Assembly: GCA_015680685.1 (NCBI GenBank)
Contig: MNCI01004656.1
Location: 1,502,985 to 1,566,984 of the forward strand
Length of the DNA stretch: 64,000 bases
Reading direction: 5' to 3'
From: Gnetum montanum
Taxonomy: Eukaryota > Streptophyta > Gnetopsida > Gnetales > Gnetaceae
Position numbers and translations under genes: made by a program
Shown: piece by piece, positions 43,771-54,487 of the stretch
Position numbering within the stretch: the stretch's first letter is position 1
Layout: each line of letters starts with the position of its first letter
The notes under the pieces: model-generated
Told to the model about the DNA's origin: nothing
The model's database searches: none
The model's input: only the letters and a program-made list of their open reading frames with translations

Positions 43771-44599
43771 ATTGATGTTGATGACCATTTGGGATCATAT
43801 TGCCAATGTTGGGCCTTTAGTCTCATGACCTTAGGGGTCACGAAAAATGAAGGTATTCCTCAAAACAAGGTTTAGTTGCTTGCTAGTCTTCTGGAAATAC
43901 CAAGGCCGATGTACCTCCAAATAAAATTAGTGTTTATGAAATGAACTAAATTTGAGTATGTGATTGCTATTGAAAATGTTGAAATTCTTGAGTTCATGTA
44001 AGATATTGTAACTAGCTATCATAAAATAAATTTTGATAGCTTTTTCAAATACTATGAGTTGTTTGAGATTTCTATTTTGTCAAATCACATAGTATATAGA
44101 GTCCCTATACTATGCTACTTGAAACACATAAAATTTCACAAAAATGATTGAGCACAATTCTGCAAATCTTCTCCTAATTTTTCCTAGAGAGAAAATTCCA
44201 TAAGCAAATTAGAAGTAGAGTGAGATTCAGTTGAGTTTAAAAAGAGAAAAGAAAGGAAAGAAAATTTTTGTAATTCTTAAAAATTTAGGCAAGATAAATT
44301 GAACATGATGAAATGCTTCACAATAAAATTATTTCAATTTAGTCTAAGTATTACAAATTATCCAAACCTTTTAAGCTCAATAAGAAAATTTGTAAAAAAC
44401 AATCTTATGCACTACCAAAACACTTTATAAACCAAAAATAGAAGCTTTTGCTTGGCTAGCCAACAATTATCAAGAATTATAAACACTAGAACTAAGAAAA
44501 AAATATGAAAATTTTTAAAATTAGAATTCCAAGATAATAAAATTTAGAAAAATGAAGCTATTTCAAACAAGCGAAAGTATCAAAGACTCTCTAGATCCT
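43771..44599. other. Unassigned sequence left of element F
   Basis: AT-rich sequence, no gene recognised. It ends in ATCCT (44595-44599), the left TSD of element F. It could be the 5' leader of element E if the site at 43759 is real. Confidence 0.4.
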
Positions 44600-45396
44600 T
44601 GATGAGTGGCGAGGTAACCCTACACTCAACCATACGAATACGAGCATCTCATGTGCGATCTGGTCAAAATCCAAGGACTAAGTGCTTACGCACCCTAGTG
44701 GAACACTTAAGGTTAATCAATCACTATCTTCCCATGCTTACTTGTATTGTCATGGTTGTATGGTTAAGTAAGCTTGAGGTATGTGATTTTTATATCTTCT
44801 ATCTTTTTAATGGCTTATGCTAATAGGGAGAGGGTGAAGAGACTAAATGGTTACTTTTGATAACTATTCATTAACTAAGTTCAAATTTTCCTAGCACTAG
44901 TATCCGTTCCCACTTTCCGCACACACCCTGAACGAGTGCCATGCTACTAGGATTACCAAACACTACTCGTTACTAGGTTACCAAGTGTTACATATGTGCT
45001 TGAAGTAGTTGTACTGAATGCACTTAACTAGGAGAGTCAAGGGTTGAGAGAGATTAATTATCTAGGAAAGCATTTAAACATTTAATTATAATTAAATCCT
45101 ATTTAGCTTAGTCCACAAACTGCAAGGTTTATCAGAAAGTTCATCTTTATTGCCATACACAAATGTGTGCTCAAGTACAATTTGCTCAAATAAAGATCCA
45201 TTCACTTTAAGACTCCTACTACGGGCACATGGAAATTATTCTAACTCTGGAATGGTAAAACTACTATAGTTTGGCTAAGGGTCTAGATCTAGATGAGTGA
45301 ACAAGGGAAAGCCACCTCTTATTTCTAGATGTTGCAGTGGGCCATGATATCATGTACGAGATATCATAGGGACCGATGCGATATCACGGCTCATCA
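44600..45396 (-). repeat. Element F 3' LTR
   Basis: 797 bp, read on the minus strand from TGATGAGCCGTGATATCGC to CGCCACTCATCA. Its partner is 53666-54482, longer by 20 bp owing to an extra GATATC unit. The minus strand has CTAGAAATAAGAGGTGG where the 5' LTR has CTATAAATAAGAGGCGG, so the TATA box is damaged here. Confidence 0.93.
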
Positions 45397-45410
45397 TACC
45401 CCCATGACTG
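45397..45410 (-). other. Element F polypurine tract
   Basis: The minus strand reads CAGTCATGGGGGTA directly before the 3' LTR, with an AACTTGAGGATGA segment upstream. It is shared with elements A and C. Confidence 0.75.
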
Positions 45411-47335
45411 AATGAAAAATCATCCTCAAGTTCCTTACAAAATATTGGGAAGGTATGGGATTATTAACTTGAATGATACTAATGGTGAATGTGGTGACAT
45501 TTGAATGGATCATTATTACAATACATGAAAAATTTAGTGTTCATGACAATAAGAGTGAACACTATACACATTTGACATCCAGCTGTATTTGGCAGCTTAG
45601 AGAGAAGAGAGAAGAGAGAGAGAAAATAAGAAGTCTACTACTACTGATGCCAAGATTGTGCTTTTTGTTGTCCATCCATAAGCACGACATCAGTCTCGTT
45701 CCTTGTATAACTACTCCAGCACTAGTTCATTCCAAGTGTTTCCTCCAGATCCAATCCATTGTTGTATGATTATCATATGCACACACAACACAGTCTTATA
45801 TTAGCAAGCGTAAATGAATCATAATGTAGTTGATACCTTGACTCAGTGTAAGGTCTATTGGCTAAGTTTTGATATGGCTAATGTAGATTTGGAGATATAA
45901 TATTGGTGACTACCCAAGGTGTAGGGGCTAAGAGAAAATCAAAACCAGGACCGCCATGATTGAGAGTGAACCTCTGGTAGTGAGAGAATGGAAAAATATA
46001 AGGAATAAGAAATATGGAGAAAAAAAAACAACGGCAACACCGATAAAATGGATGTCAAAGATGGAGATGAAAAAAATAAATGGTGATTGCGAAAATGTTT
46101 AAGGGAAAGAATTTAACGGAGGCACCAAATAGGAATGGTAGTGGGTCCTCCCCAAAGTAGGCTCATGCCCTTAATGCCCTAACAATCCCACATCCAAAGA
46201 GTCCGTAGGCTCTAGAAATGTCATTTGGAAGCAAGAGTTAAATTCTTAATCAAAATATTTTACCAAAAAGAAAACAATGCATCAACCAAAATATGGACTA
46301 TTGATACAACCAATAATGAGGTGAAAAATGGAGAAATAAGGATGGGAAGGAGAGAATGGAATGGAGTCTCAAGAACAAGGTGGTGTACAGCCCCTTATGT
46401 ATTAATGGTTAATGTGACTTAGTAGATCTCATTCCAAATCTAGCCTCAAACAATCCACATCCAGTGACTTCACATTAATACATTCGGCCAATCCATCCAC
46501 TTGAAGTAACAAGAATGCTTCCACCAAAGAATCACCACCATTTTGATGAAATGAAAAAGGAAAAAGTAGGAAGCAAGAAGGGCCTTAGTTAGAGAGAACA
46601 TGTTTATTTAGTTTCATAACTAGTGCTTGTAGCCCAAATGATTATTTCATCTAAGGGGTGTTTTTTGAATTCTCACTATTATTATTTTTCTTTGGCATGA
46701 GAACCACACCATGCAAATACTTATTATTTTTATTAGCTCAGCTTCCTGATAATGGAGGAACTTTGAAATGGTAAGGAAAACCCAAGAAGGAAACATCCAA
46801 GCACCCAAGAGAATGGCCAACACAAATGAATCAAGTTCCCTTGAAGTCACACACTTTTCTATCCTTGAGTCCTTCCTTAGTTTGAGAAATGTTCACTCAT
46901 TGATTCATTGATAGTTCTTATTATTTAAGTAAAGGGATTGTATAGTTCCAAGTTAAGAGAGACCATATAAATTCATGGATGCATGGATGATGTAGACTCA
47001 TTTCCTGTTATATCAAAAGAACCATACCTTAGTATCAACAACATAACTCAAAAGTTAAAACCAAATATTAGCAATCAATAGAATACAGTTCATACCACCA
47101 TTAGGAGCACTAATTAGGTGACAAACCTTAACAAAACAAAATAAATAAACACACGAATACATGAAAAAGTATGAATGATGTTCCAAAACAAAAATAGAAA
47201 AAGTTAAAGAAATTTGTAAAAAAAATTTGTAAAACAAGAACTTAAAAAGGAACTGAGGGTTGTGATTGATCAGCATAGGTGGCCATCTCCCCCACGACTA
47301 AGTTGAAATGAGGAGATCCAAAATAATGAGCAAGG
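45411..47335 (-). other. Element F region between integrase and 3' LTR
   Basis: 1.9 kb where Athila elements often carry an env-like ORF. I see no ORF of useful length on the minus strand and no match to ORF2 of element A. Short frames exist (46647-46850 and 47055-47276), the latter rich in Phe, Leu and Ser, but neither is recognisable. Confidence 0.5.
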
Positions 47336-48470
47336 TCATCCTCTCTCAGAGGCATTATGTGCACTGGTTGTTCTAAGTTCATGGAAGGATTTGGTTTGTT
47401 GCACATTGACCAGTAATCTCTTATCAGCGCTTTTAGGTTTGTATATGGTCATGGCCCCTGAGGAAAAGTTTGTATGAATAATGTAAGGCCCTTCCCACAA
47501 TGTTTGAAATTTTGTGCATTGTGGCACATGTGTGGGATTCCAGTAGAGGGCCTTATCTCCTGGTTGATACTTAACCTTTCAAATTTTTAAGTCATGACAT
47601 TGCTTGTTATGTCCCTTGTGCAACTCATTTGATGACAGGGCAACCAATTGCTTCTTGTCTAGCATGTTTAGAGTTGCCAGTCTTTGTTTTTGTGCTAGAT
47701 CAAGGTCAAGGTGGAGGTCGCACACCATGGATAGTGTATGGAGCTCGGTTTGAATTGGAAGATTTGGGAGTTTTCCGTATACTAACTCATAGGGAGAATA
47801 GCTTATAGGGAGTTTCCAAGTGAAGTGGTATGCCCAGAGAGCATCATTCAGTTTAGTGCTCCAATCCTACCTATATTTGCTAATGTTCCTCATTAATATT
47901 CTAGTAATCTCCTAGTTCGTGACCTCGACTTAGCTATTAGCTTGGGGGTGATAAGGTGTAGTCAATTTATGTTCAACCCCTAAGCATTGCATTAATTTCT
48001 GAAAGGTTCCACCTATGAAGTATGTTTCATTATCTAAGATAAGTGCACATGGCACACCAAACCTATTTACAACTTGTTGTTACATAAATTGTGCAGCTGT
48101 AGATGATGTGCAGTATATAACAGCAGCTGCTTCAACCCATTTCGTTAGATAGTCTATGACAATGATGATGTAAGCTTTCCATTGGACATTGGTGTAATGG
48201 GCCCCATAAAGTCTATTCCCCAAATGTCGAAGGGTTCTAAAGGTTGAATCCATTTTTGTAGATCCTCCATTCTTGCAGTCATTCCTCCATCATGTTGACA
48301 GTGGTCGCAGGATTGGACAAATTGATGGACATCCCGAAATAATGTTGGCCAGTAATATCCTGAGAGTAGGATCTTAATAGTCATTTGTCTCCCTGCATAG
48401 TGACCCCCACAAGGGCCCTCATGCATGTCTTGGAGAACTCTTAGTTGGTCCTCATCAAGCACACACCATT
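47336..48470 (-). pseudogene. Element F integrase
   Basis: Minus strand. The zinc region is intact: HEGPCGGHYAGRQM and SCDHCQ give the H-x(n)-H-x(n)-C-x2-C set. The core has WGIDFMGPI (first Asp present), KWVEAAAV, CALILDNETYF (second Asp present, DNG changed to DNE) and HPQANS-VEV (Glu present, preceding residue a stop). The C-terminus includes GDKALYWNP and LWEGPYIIHTNFSSGA. Frame changes occur at about 48154 and between 47700 and 47530. The three catalytic residues are all still readable, but the frame is not. Confidence 0.82.
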
Positions 48471-48489
48471 GAACCAGGCCATCAGAACA

Positions 48490-49130
48490 AACTTTGTAAA
48501 GTTATCCATTGATCTCCATGAAGTACTTGGCTTTGTGAAGAAACTGTTGTTTCTTCCTAAAGTCTAGCTCCTGTGGTGTTTGTTGGGATAGGAGATAGGT
48601 GAGAATGCTACTATACCAATTCGTTTTGATGGGTTGGTTATTCACTAGACTAGCAAGGAGGGCTTCATTAGGAAAATGGTTGGATATGGCATATTCATCC
48701 TCCTTTCTATCCGAGTGCAACCGAGATAGATGATCTGCAACTACATTCTCGGTGCCTTTTCGATCGATCATCATTAGATCAAACTCCTGTAGGATTACCA
48801 GCCATCATATAATACAAGGGCTAACCATTGGCTTGTTCATGAAAAACCTGATTACACTATGATCCATATGAATATACACTTTGTAGCCTAACACATATAG
48901 CCTAAACTTGTCTAGTGCAAACACTACAACCATTAATTTTTTTTCTGTAGTTGTGTAGTTGAGTTGTGCACCAAAGATACTCCTACTTGCACAGTGGATG
49001 TAATAAGGAAATTTTTGGTCATCTAAATATGTAAGTATGGCTTCCAAGGCATAATTAGATGCATCAATCATTATATGGGATGGTCTAGACTAGTCAGGGG
49101 CTTGTAGAATGGGAGTTTCCACAAGCCTCT
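48490..49130 (-). pseudogene. Element F RNase H and tether
   Basis: Minus strand. HIMIDASNYALEAIL (first catalytic Asp present), YYIHCASRSI, LNYTTTEKKLMVVVFALDKFR (Glu present), YKVYIHMDHSVIRF (Asp present) and LMMIDRKGTENVVADHLSRL (His/Asp end) follow in the standard order of a Ty3 RNase H. A tether rich in Gln and Ser-Thr leads to integrase. One stop separates 48805 from 48774. Confidence 0.82.
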
Positions 49131-49144
49131 ATTTCAAAGTTTGG

Positions 49145-50195
49145 AATGCTCATTCACATTCCCTGGTCCATTCGAATGTTGCATCCTTCTTTGTTAGTTC
49201 TACCAACAATTTGAAAATCTTGGAGAAGTTCTCTATGAATCTCTTATAGTAGCCAGTGTGTCCAAAGAATGACCGAATGTCTTTGACAATTTTTGGTTGT
49301 CGGGTGATTCCTTGGATGACCGTAACTTTATCTGGGTCAACTTCTATTCCTGACTGTGAAATCTTATGCCCAAGGTCAATGCCCTCTTGGACCATTAAAT
49401 GGCTTTTCTGCCAGTTGCGCCTTAAGTTGGTTTCTACACATTGTTTTAGCACTGGCTCTAATCGGTCTAGGGCTTGATCAAAGTTTGTCCCATAAGTAGA
49501 GAAGTTGTCCATAAAGACTTCCACTTCTTTCCCTATCTGCTATTGGAATATGCTTAGAACTAAACATTGAAATGTGGCAAGAGCATTGAACAAGCCAAAT
49601 GGCATTTGTTTATATGCAAACATTCCCCAAGGACTAGTGAATGTTGTTTTGGCTTGATCTTCTGGTGCTATCTGTATTTGGTTGTATCCACTATAACCAT
49701 CCAGAAAACTATAATAGCGATTCCCTGCTATGGTGTCTAAGACTTTGTCAACGAATGGCAACAGAAAATGATCCTTGAATGTTTCCATGTTTAGTAGCCT
49801 AAAATCTATACACATCCTCCATTTGCCTTCCTTTTTAGGCACGATCACCAGAGGGCTAACCCATTCACTATCAACAATGGGATATATGAACCTAGCCTTA
49901 AGAAGTTGTTCTATCTCTTCTTTTACTATTTGTTTCAATTTTGTGTTCAATCGCCTCTGCTGTTGTTTTCGAGGTTTCATGGAGGGATCCATGTAAATCC
50001 TATGCTGGCATATCCTAGGATCTATTCTAGTTAACTTGAGGTATGACCAAGCAAAGGCTTTTGACGACTTATTTATCACTTTCACCAGTCTTTCTTTTTG
50101 TTTGGGAACAAGTCTTGCATTGATGATCATCGATTTTCCATTTTTGATGATCATATACTCCAGACCAGTGGGCAATGATTTTAAATCTAGGGGCT
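49145..50195 (-). pseudogene. Element F reverse transcriptase
   Basis: Minus strand. The 211-codon open stretch 50175-49540 contains CQHRIYMDPSMKPRKQQQRR, EEIEQLLKARFIYPI, WVSPLVIVPKKEGKWRMCID, YSFLDGYSGYNQIQIAPEDQ, TTFTSPWGMFAYKQMPFGL (given as separate landmarks). 49524-49150 has VEVFMDNFSTYG, where the YxDD-type box FMDD reads FMDN, then GHKISQSGIEVD and RSFFGHTGYYKRFIENFSK. D-to-N at the second catalytic Asp would abolish polymerase activity. One TAA separates the two stretches. Motif wording is Athila-like. Confidence 0.88.
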
Positions 50196-50199
50196 CTTA

Positions 50200-51030
50200 T
50201 CTAAATCTCTTAGGAATTTTCAACTTCCCCCAGTTGATGTTTTTGAGGTTAAGGTTTGGAAGTTGGCAACGGACATGCTCTAGTGTGTCTATACTTTCAA
50301 TGTAAGCACTAGTTATTCTCTCAGTTAGTTCAATGCATGTTAGCAAATTGTTCTCTTGATCATCCATTAGCCACTGGGTGTCTTCTTGTCGTGTGGCTAC
50401 TGCATACAGGCACTTTTGTATATTAATGTCTTGTACACACTGATTACATTCAAGAAATGCTAAAATTTGCATAACCCATGATTTTTGCATGAAAGGGCAC
50501 CCTGTGTCACTATATGCGATGCATGGAACTTTCTTCTTCTTGATATTTCCAAAAGTTTTCTTCCTGGATATTTCCAGGGAAAGATTTCAGATTCCTAGAT
50601 GTGCATCTATAGTACTTAGCCATGCTCTTCCCATTATTATTGGAAAGTCCCCTTTACCATTGTTTACTTGTATCACTATGAAATTAGCTGGATATGACCA
50701 ATCACATATAGTGGTAATGATGTCCTCCACAAGTTCCAAGGGGACACTAATGGACTAGTTAGCCAGCTCTAGTTTAATGTTACTCTTCCTTAATGGAGGT
50801 AGGTTCCAGGCTTTGAACATTTCTTGTGATATTAAGTTGACTCCGGAACCTGAGTATAGAAGAGCTATACATGGTTCATTCCCAGTGACTTGGAGATAGA
50901 TTAGAGGACTTCTAGGATTGGAGAATTTCGTGGGAAGGTGGCCCACCTTAATCCAGTCATTAACGGCATGTGTTAACATAACTGTGTGCATTAAGCTCGA
51001 CTTTTGGGTTAAAGGAGGCCCCAAAGCTTT
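50200..51030 (-). pseudogene. Element F protease and protease-RT linker
   Basis: Minus strand. 51024-50755 encodes VNDWIKVGHLPTKF, then CIALLYSGSGVNLIS, the protease active-site loop in which the catalytic Asp of D-S-G is Tyr (TAC for GAC). GDFPIIMGRAWLSTIDA (about 50640-50590) is the ILGR-x-W end motif. 50490-50197 is a linker to RT with Cys-rich and Gln-Glu-rich stretches (QCVQDINIQKCL). Without the Asp the enzyme is dead. Confidence 0.78.
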
Positions 51031-51034
51031 ACTT

Positions 51035-53253
51035 GGTAGGGAGGTGTTCAGATGTTCAACCGCTTATGATGGTGAGGGCTTGGTTGGATTTTTGGTTCTA
51101 AAGAAAGATCTTTTCTACATAAGGTTGTCAGAACCAACTATGGGTTGAGGATTCACAGCCCTTGTGACATTGGGTTGCTGCAGTTGAGTGGGAAGTACCC
51201 CTTGCATTAATGGAATGGGTGGCAATGGAGCTATCGGTGTGAGAGATGCAAATGGATTTGGAGGATGGTATGTATGTGGTGTGTCTCCCCTTGGAGAAGG
51301 AGTCCTATAATAATCCTAAGCTTGGTAGTGACGTTGTGGTGTCATGTGACCAACAGAGTCACGTGGAGAGATTTGCTACTGCATGTAACAGCCATATGGT
51401 TCCGGTTTCTGGTAAGGGTATTGTTGCCTTGGTGGTGGCATCCCCCATGATTGTGGGTATTACCTCTACTAGTGTTTCTCAATAGGTTGTGGTAGAGTTC
51501 CACTTGGATAATATGTTAAAGATTGGTGGAAGTACCTCGAGTTACCCTGGGGATAAGGTAACCATTACGGTGCTTGCCATTTGTTAAGTCATGGGTTAAG
51601 TGCATACACCCCAGACTCTTGTAAATGTTAGATTATTAGGCAACATCCCTTAGGATGGTCATAATGGCATATTTCACATCCACCATCATTGTCGGTATCA
51701 GAATCCACAACCTCTTTGGTGATGGCCATTTTACCCTTACCTTTGTTATGTGCATGGTCCAAATCCCTCTTTTTCTTTTTGTCATAGTCACTACCTCGCT
51801 CGTTAGACTCCTCTACGATTTTGAGAATAGTTTCAAATCTACTATCTAAGGAGTCCCAAATTTGTTCTACCTTTGTCGACACTTCTGTTGTTAATTTTTT
51901 CAGCGGAAAGGTTTTCCTATGCACCATCTCTTCGAGTGGTGACTCTTCCTCCTCCTCACAGAATCTCACTCCTCTTTTTCGTAGGGAAGGATCACGGTTG
52001 TACTCTTCCACACTTTCTCTCTTACATAGCTCTCCTTCTTCCTTAGATACTTGTTCCAACAATCTATGGACCTGATGGGACCTAATCTATGATAATCTCC
52101 CTTGGGCATACGTTCTACGGGTTCTCCTGGTTTCATGCCTAAGTCCATCTACGAGATGGTGTAGTTGATCCTACTATGAGTAACCATGGCCTGGGCAACC
52201 ATGTAACAGTGCATAGTATTGGCCCATGGCAGCATCCAAGGGTTCATGAATTCCTTACTTCCATCCTTGTATTTGCTTTCATAGGTTGGACACCTGAGAG
52301 TACATTTGATACTTATCATTAAATAGTTCTAGCATCGTACTCCACCTTCGAATGGATTCCGATTCTAAGGACTAGTACCAGCTTTTTGCTTCTTTGACTA
52401 GTGTCCTTGGGAACAAATTTATCTTTTACCACTTTTTTTCAATGTTCTAAAAGGCACATGCATCATGAAATGCTTGTAAGTGGTTCTGAGGATCATCATT
52501 ATATCCCCCATCAAATTGTGGGATATTATTCATGTCTAATCTCTTGATCCTACTACATTTTTGATGGCTTGTAGGAATTATTATAGCCTCTGTGATGTCT
52601 AACATGATTTAGGTTGCAAGTAGGGGTTCTTCTTGGTCATTTCTTTCATAGCGTCTGTGATTTCTATGCGGTTCCCTACTTTCCCTTCTTCCATGCCATG
52701 ATACGCTAGAGTTCCCTCGTCCTCACTCTTGACTCTCTCATCGTGGTTTCTCACTCTGTTTACCTCTATCCTCACAGTTAGGCTCCTTATGACTATGTCC
52801 TGATACTGAATGAGAGGGTGAATGTGATGATGAAGATGAAGAAGAAGGAGAACCATCGGCATGATGATGTTTCCTACCTTCTCTTCGGTGGTCCTGACCC
52901 TGATCGTGATGATGATCAGAATGTCCACCCTTATCATGTGTTTGTGTTCCCTCGTTGAACACTTGGTGTTCATGGGGATCAGAAATAGGGTTTTGAATTG
53001 TGGAGTGAAGGTTCTGATACACCACCTCCTCACCATCGTTATGAGGGAAAACATTGTTTTGTGGAGAACCTATTGAAATAGGTTCACCACCATCAATTTT
53101 TCTTAAGATGGGTGGAGAATTATGGGGTCTTTTTCCCTTCAACGATGTATAGTATCTCTCTTGTTGCAAGTCCCTTTGATGTTGCACTTCTATGGGATGG
53201 TAATCCCTTGTGTCAAAACCACATGCAACATATTCCGTGTATAACTGTGACAT
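51035..53253 (-). pseudogene. gag: Element F gag
   Basis: Minus strand. It is inferred to start at ATG 53253 (MSQLYTEYVACGF). The first 171 codons (to 52738) end in a His/Ser/Asp-rich segment. The capsid core, about 52560-52170, has IKRLDMNNIPQFDGGYNDDP, LVKEAKSWY-SLESESIRRW, TMLELFNDKYQMYSQVSNL, EPLDAAMGQYYALLHG and PGHGYS, clearly homologous to the gags of A and C. 52062-51628 is highly charged and ends with C-E-I-C-HYDHPKGCC. A Pro/Tyr/Gln-rich segment continues to about 51100. At least one frame shift (near 52740) and several TAG stops. Confidence 0.8.
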
Positions 53254-53647
53254 GCCGATTCATGCAAGAGCACAAAGGAGCATGTTGGGGACTGCTTTGT
53301 CTAGAGGCAACACTATGTTACCCTTCTAGTCTCTCCAACACAGTTGTTCATCTTGATGGAGAATAAATGTAAATTTAGGTACATATTCATTGTAATGAAC
53401 ATATACCACATGAAATTGTTGAGGAACTAGTGGATCTAGGTTAGTTGTGTTGTACCATCAACTGTCTCTTATGTTGTTCCTAGGTGGTGAGGTGCTTTTG
53501 TGTGAAGAAGAAGATATTTTTGTCTTATTTGGTGTGCTATTTAACAATATCTTATTTTTTTCTTTTGATTGATCCTAAGGGTTCGTTCTAGCTTCCCAAT
53601 GATATGAATGATTTCCTATGTTCTACGTAGTTCACAAATAACTAAGT

Positions 53648-53664
53648 CCTCGGCAACGGTGCCA
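53648..53664 (-). other. Element F primer-binding site (tRNA-Asp)
   Basis: The minus strand reads TGGCACCGTTGCCGAGG one base after the 5' LTR. It is the same tRNA-Asp site as in element C, with two apparent transitions from the perfect complement. Confidence 0.85.
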
Positions 53665-53665
53665 A

Positions 53666-54482
53666 TGATGAGTGGTGAGGTACCCCTACACTCAACCATA
53701 TGAATACGAGTGTCTCATGCGAGATTCGGTCGAACTCCAATGACTAAGTGCTTATGCACCCTAATGGAACAATTAAGGTTAATCAATCGCTGTGTTCCCA
53801 AGCTTACTTGCATTGTCATGGTTGTATGGTTAAGTAAGTTTAAGGTATGTGATTTTTATATCTTTTATCTTTTTAATGGCTTATTCTAATAGGGAGAGGG
53901 TGAAGAGACTAAATGGATACTTTTGATAACTATTCACTAACTAAGTTATAATTTTCCTAGCACTAGTATCCATTCCCACTTGCTGCACACCCCCTAAAAT
54001 AATGCCACACAGTTGGGATTACCAAACGCTACTCATTACTGGGTTACCAAGTGTTACACACATTCTTGAAGCGGTAGTACTGAATGCACTTAACTAGGAG
54101 AGTCAAGGGTTCAGAGAGATTAATTATCTAGGAAAGAATTTAAACATTTAAAAATATTTAAATCCTATTTAGCTTAGTCCATAGGCTACAACGTTTATCA
54201 GAAAGTTCATATTTATTGCCATACACAAATGTGTGCTTAGGTACAATTTGCTTGAATAAAGATCCGTTCACTTAAAAACTCCTATTGCGGGCACATGGAA
54301 ATTATTCTAACTCTAGAATGGTAAAAGTTCTATAGTTTGGCTAAGGGTCTAGATCAAGATGAGTGAACAAGGGAAAGCCGCCTCTTATTTATAGATGTTG
54401 CAGCTATCCGCGATATCGCGTACGTGATATCGCAGGGACCAACGCGATATCGCAGGGACCAACGCGATATCACAGCTCATCA
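53666..54482 (-). repeat. Element F 5' LTR
   Basis: 817 bp, minus strand, opening TGATGAGCTGTGATATCGC. U3 has clustered GATATC palindromes (GCGATATCGC and related). CTATAAATAAGAGGCGG near 54390 is the TATA box and AATAAATATG/AATAAAGATC blocks follow. It ends CACCACTCATCA against the primer site. Confidence 0.93.
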
Positions 54483-54487
54483 ATCCT

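Larger units (their letters stand above)
44600..54482 (-). mobile_element. Element F: Athila-like Ty3/gypsy retrotransposon
   Basis: 9.9 kb on the minus strand with LTRs 53666-54482 (5') and 44600-45396 (3'), both TGATGA...TCATCA, and perfect ATCCT TSDs (44595-44599 and 54483-54487). From the 5' LTR: tRNA-Asp primer site, gag, protease, RT, RNase H, integrase, a 1.9-kb non-coding region and a polypurine tract. The RT box context FMDN-FSTYG matches the Athila signature FMDDFSVYG. It is the most complete gag-pol element here, although stops and changed catalytic residues make it inactive. It shares gag, primer site and termini with A and C. Confidence 0.93.

Noticed and set aside
44599-44823. 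74-codon plus-strand frame
   Set aside because: It lies wholly inside the 3' LTR of element F, on the antisense strand; no start context or similarity.
45473-46422. Plus-strand frames of 98 and 65 codons as a possible antisense or env-like gene in element F
   Set aside because: No recognisable motif, different frames, and no counterpart in A or C. I describe the region as non-coding.
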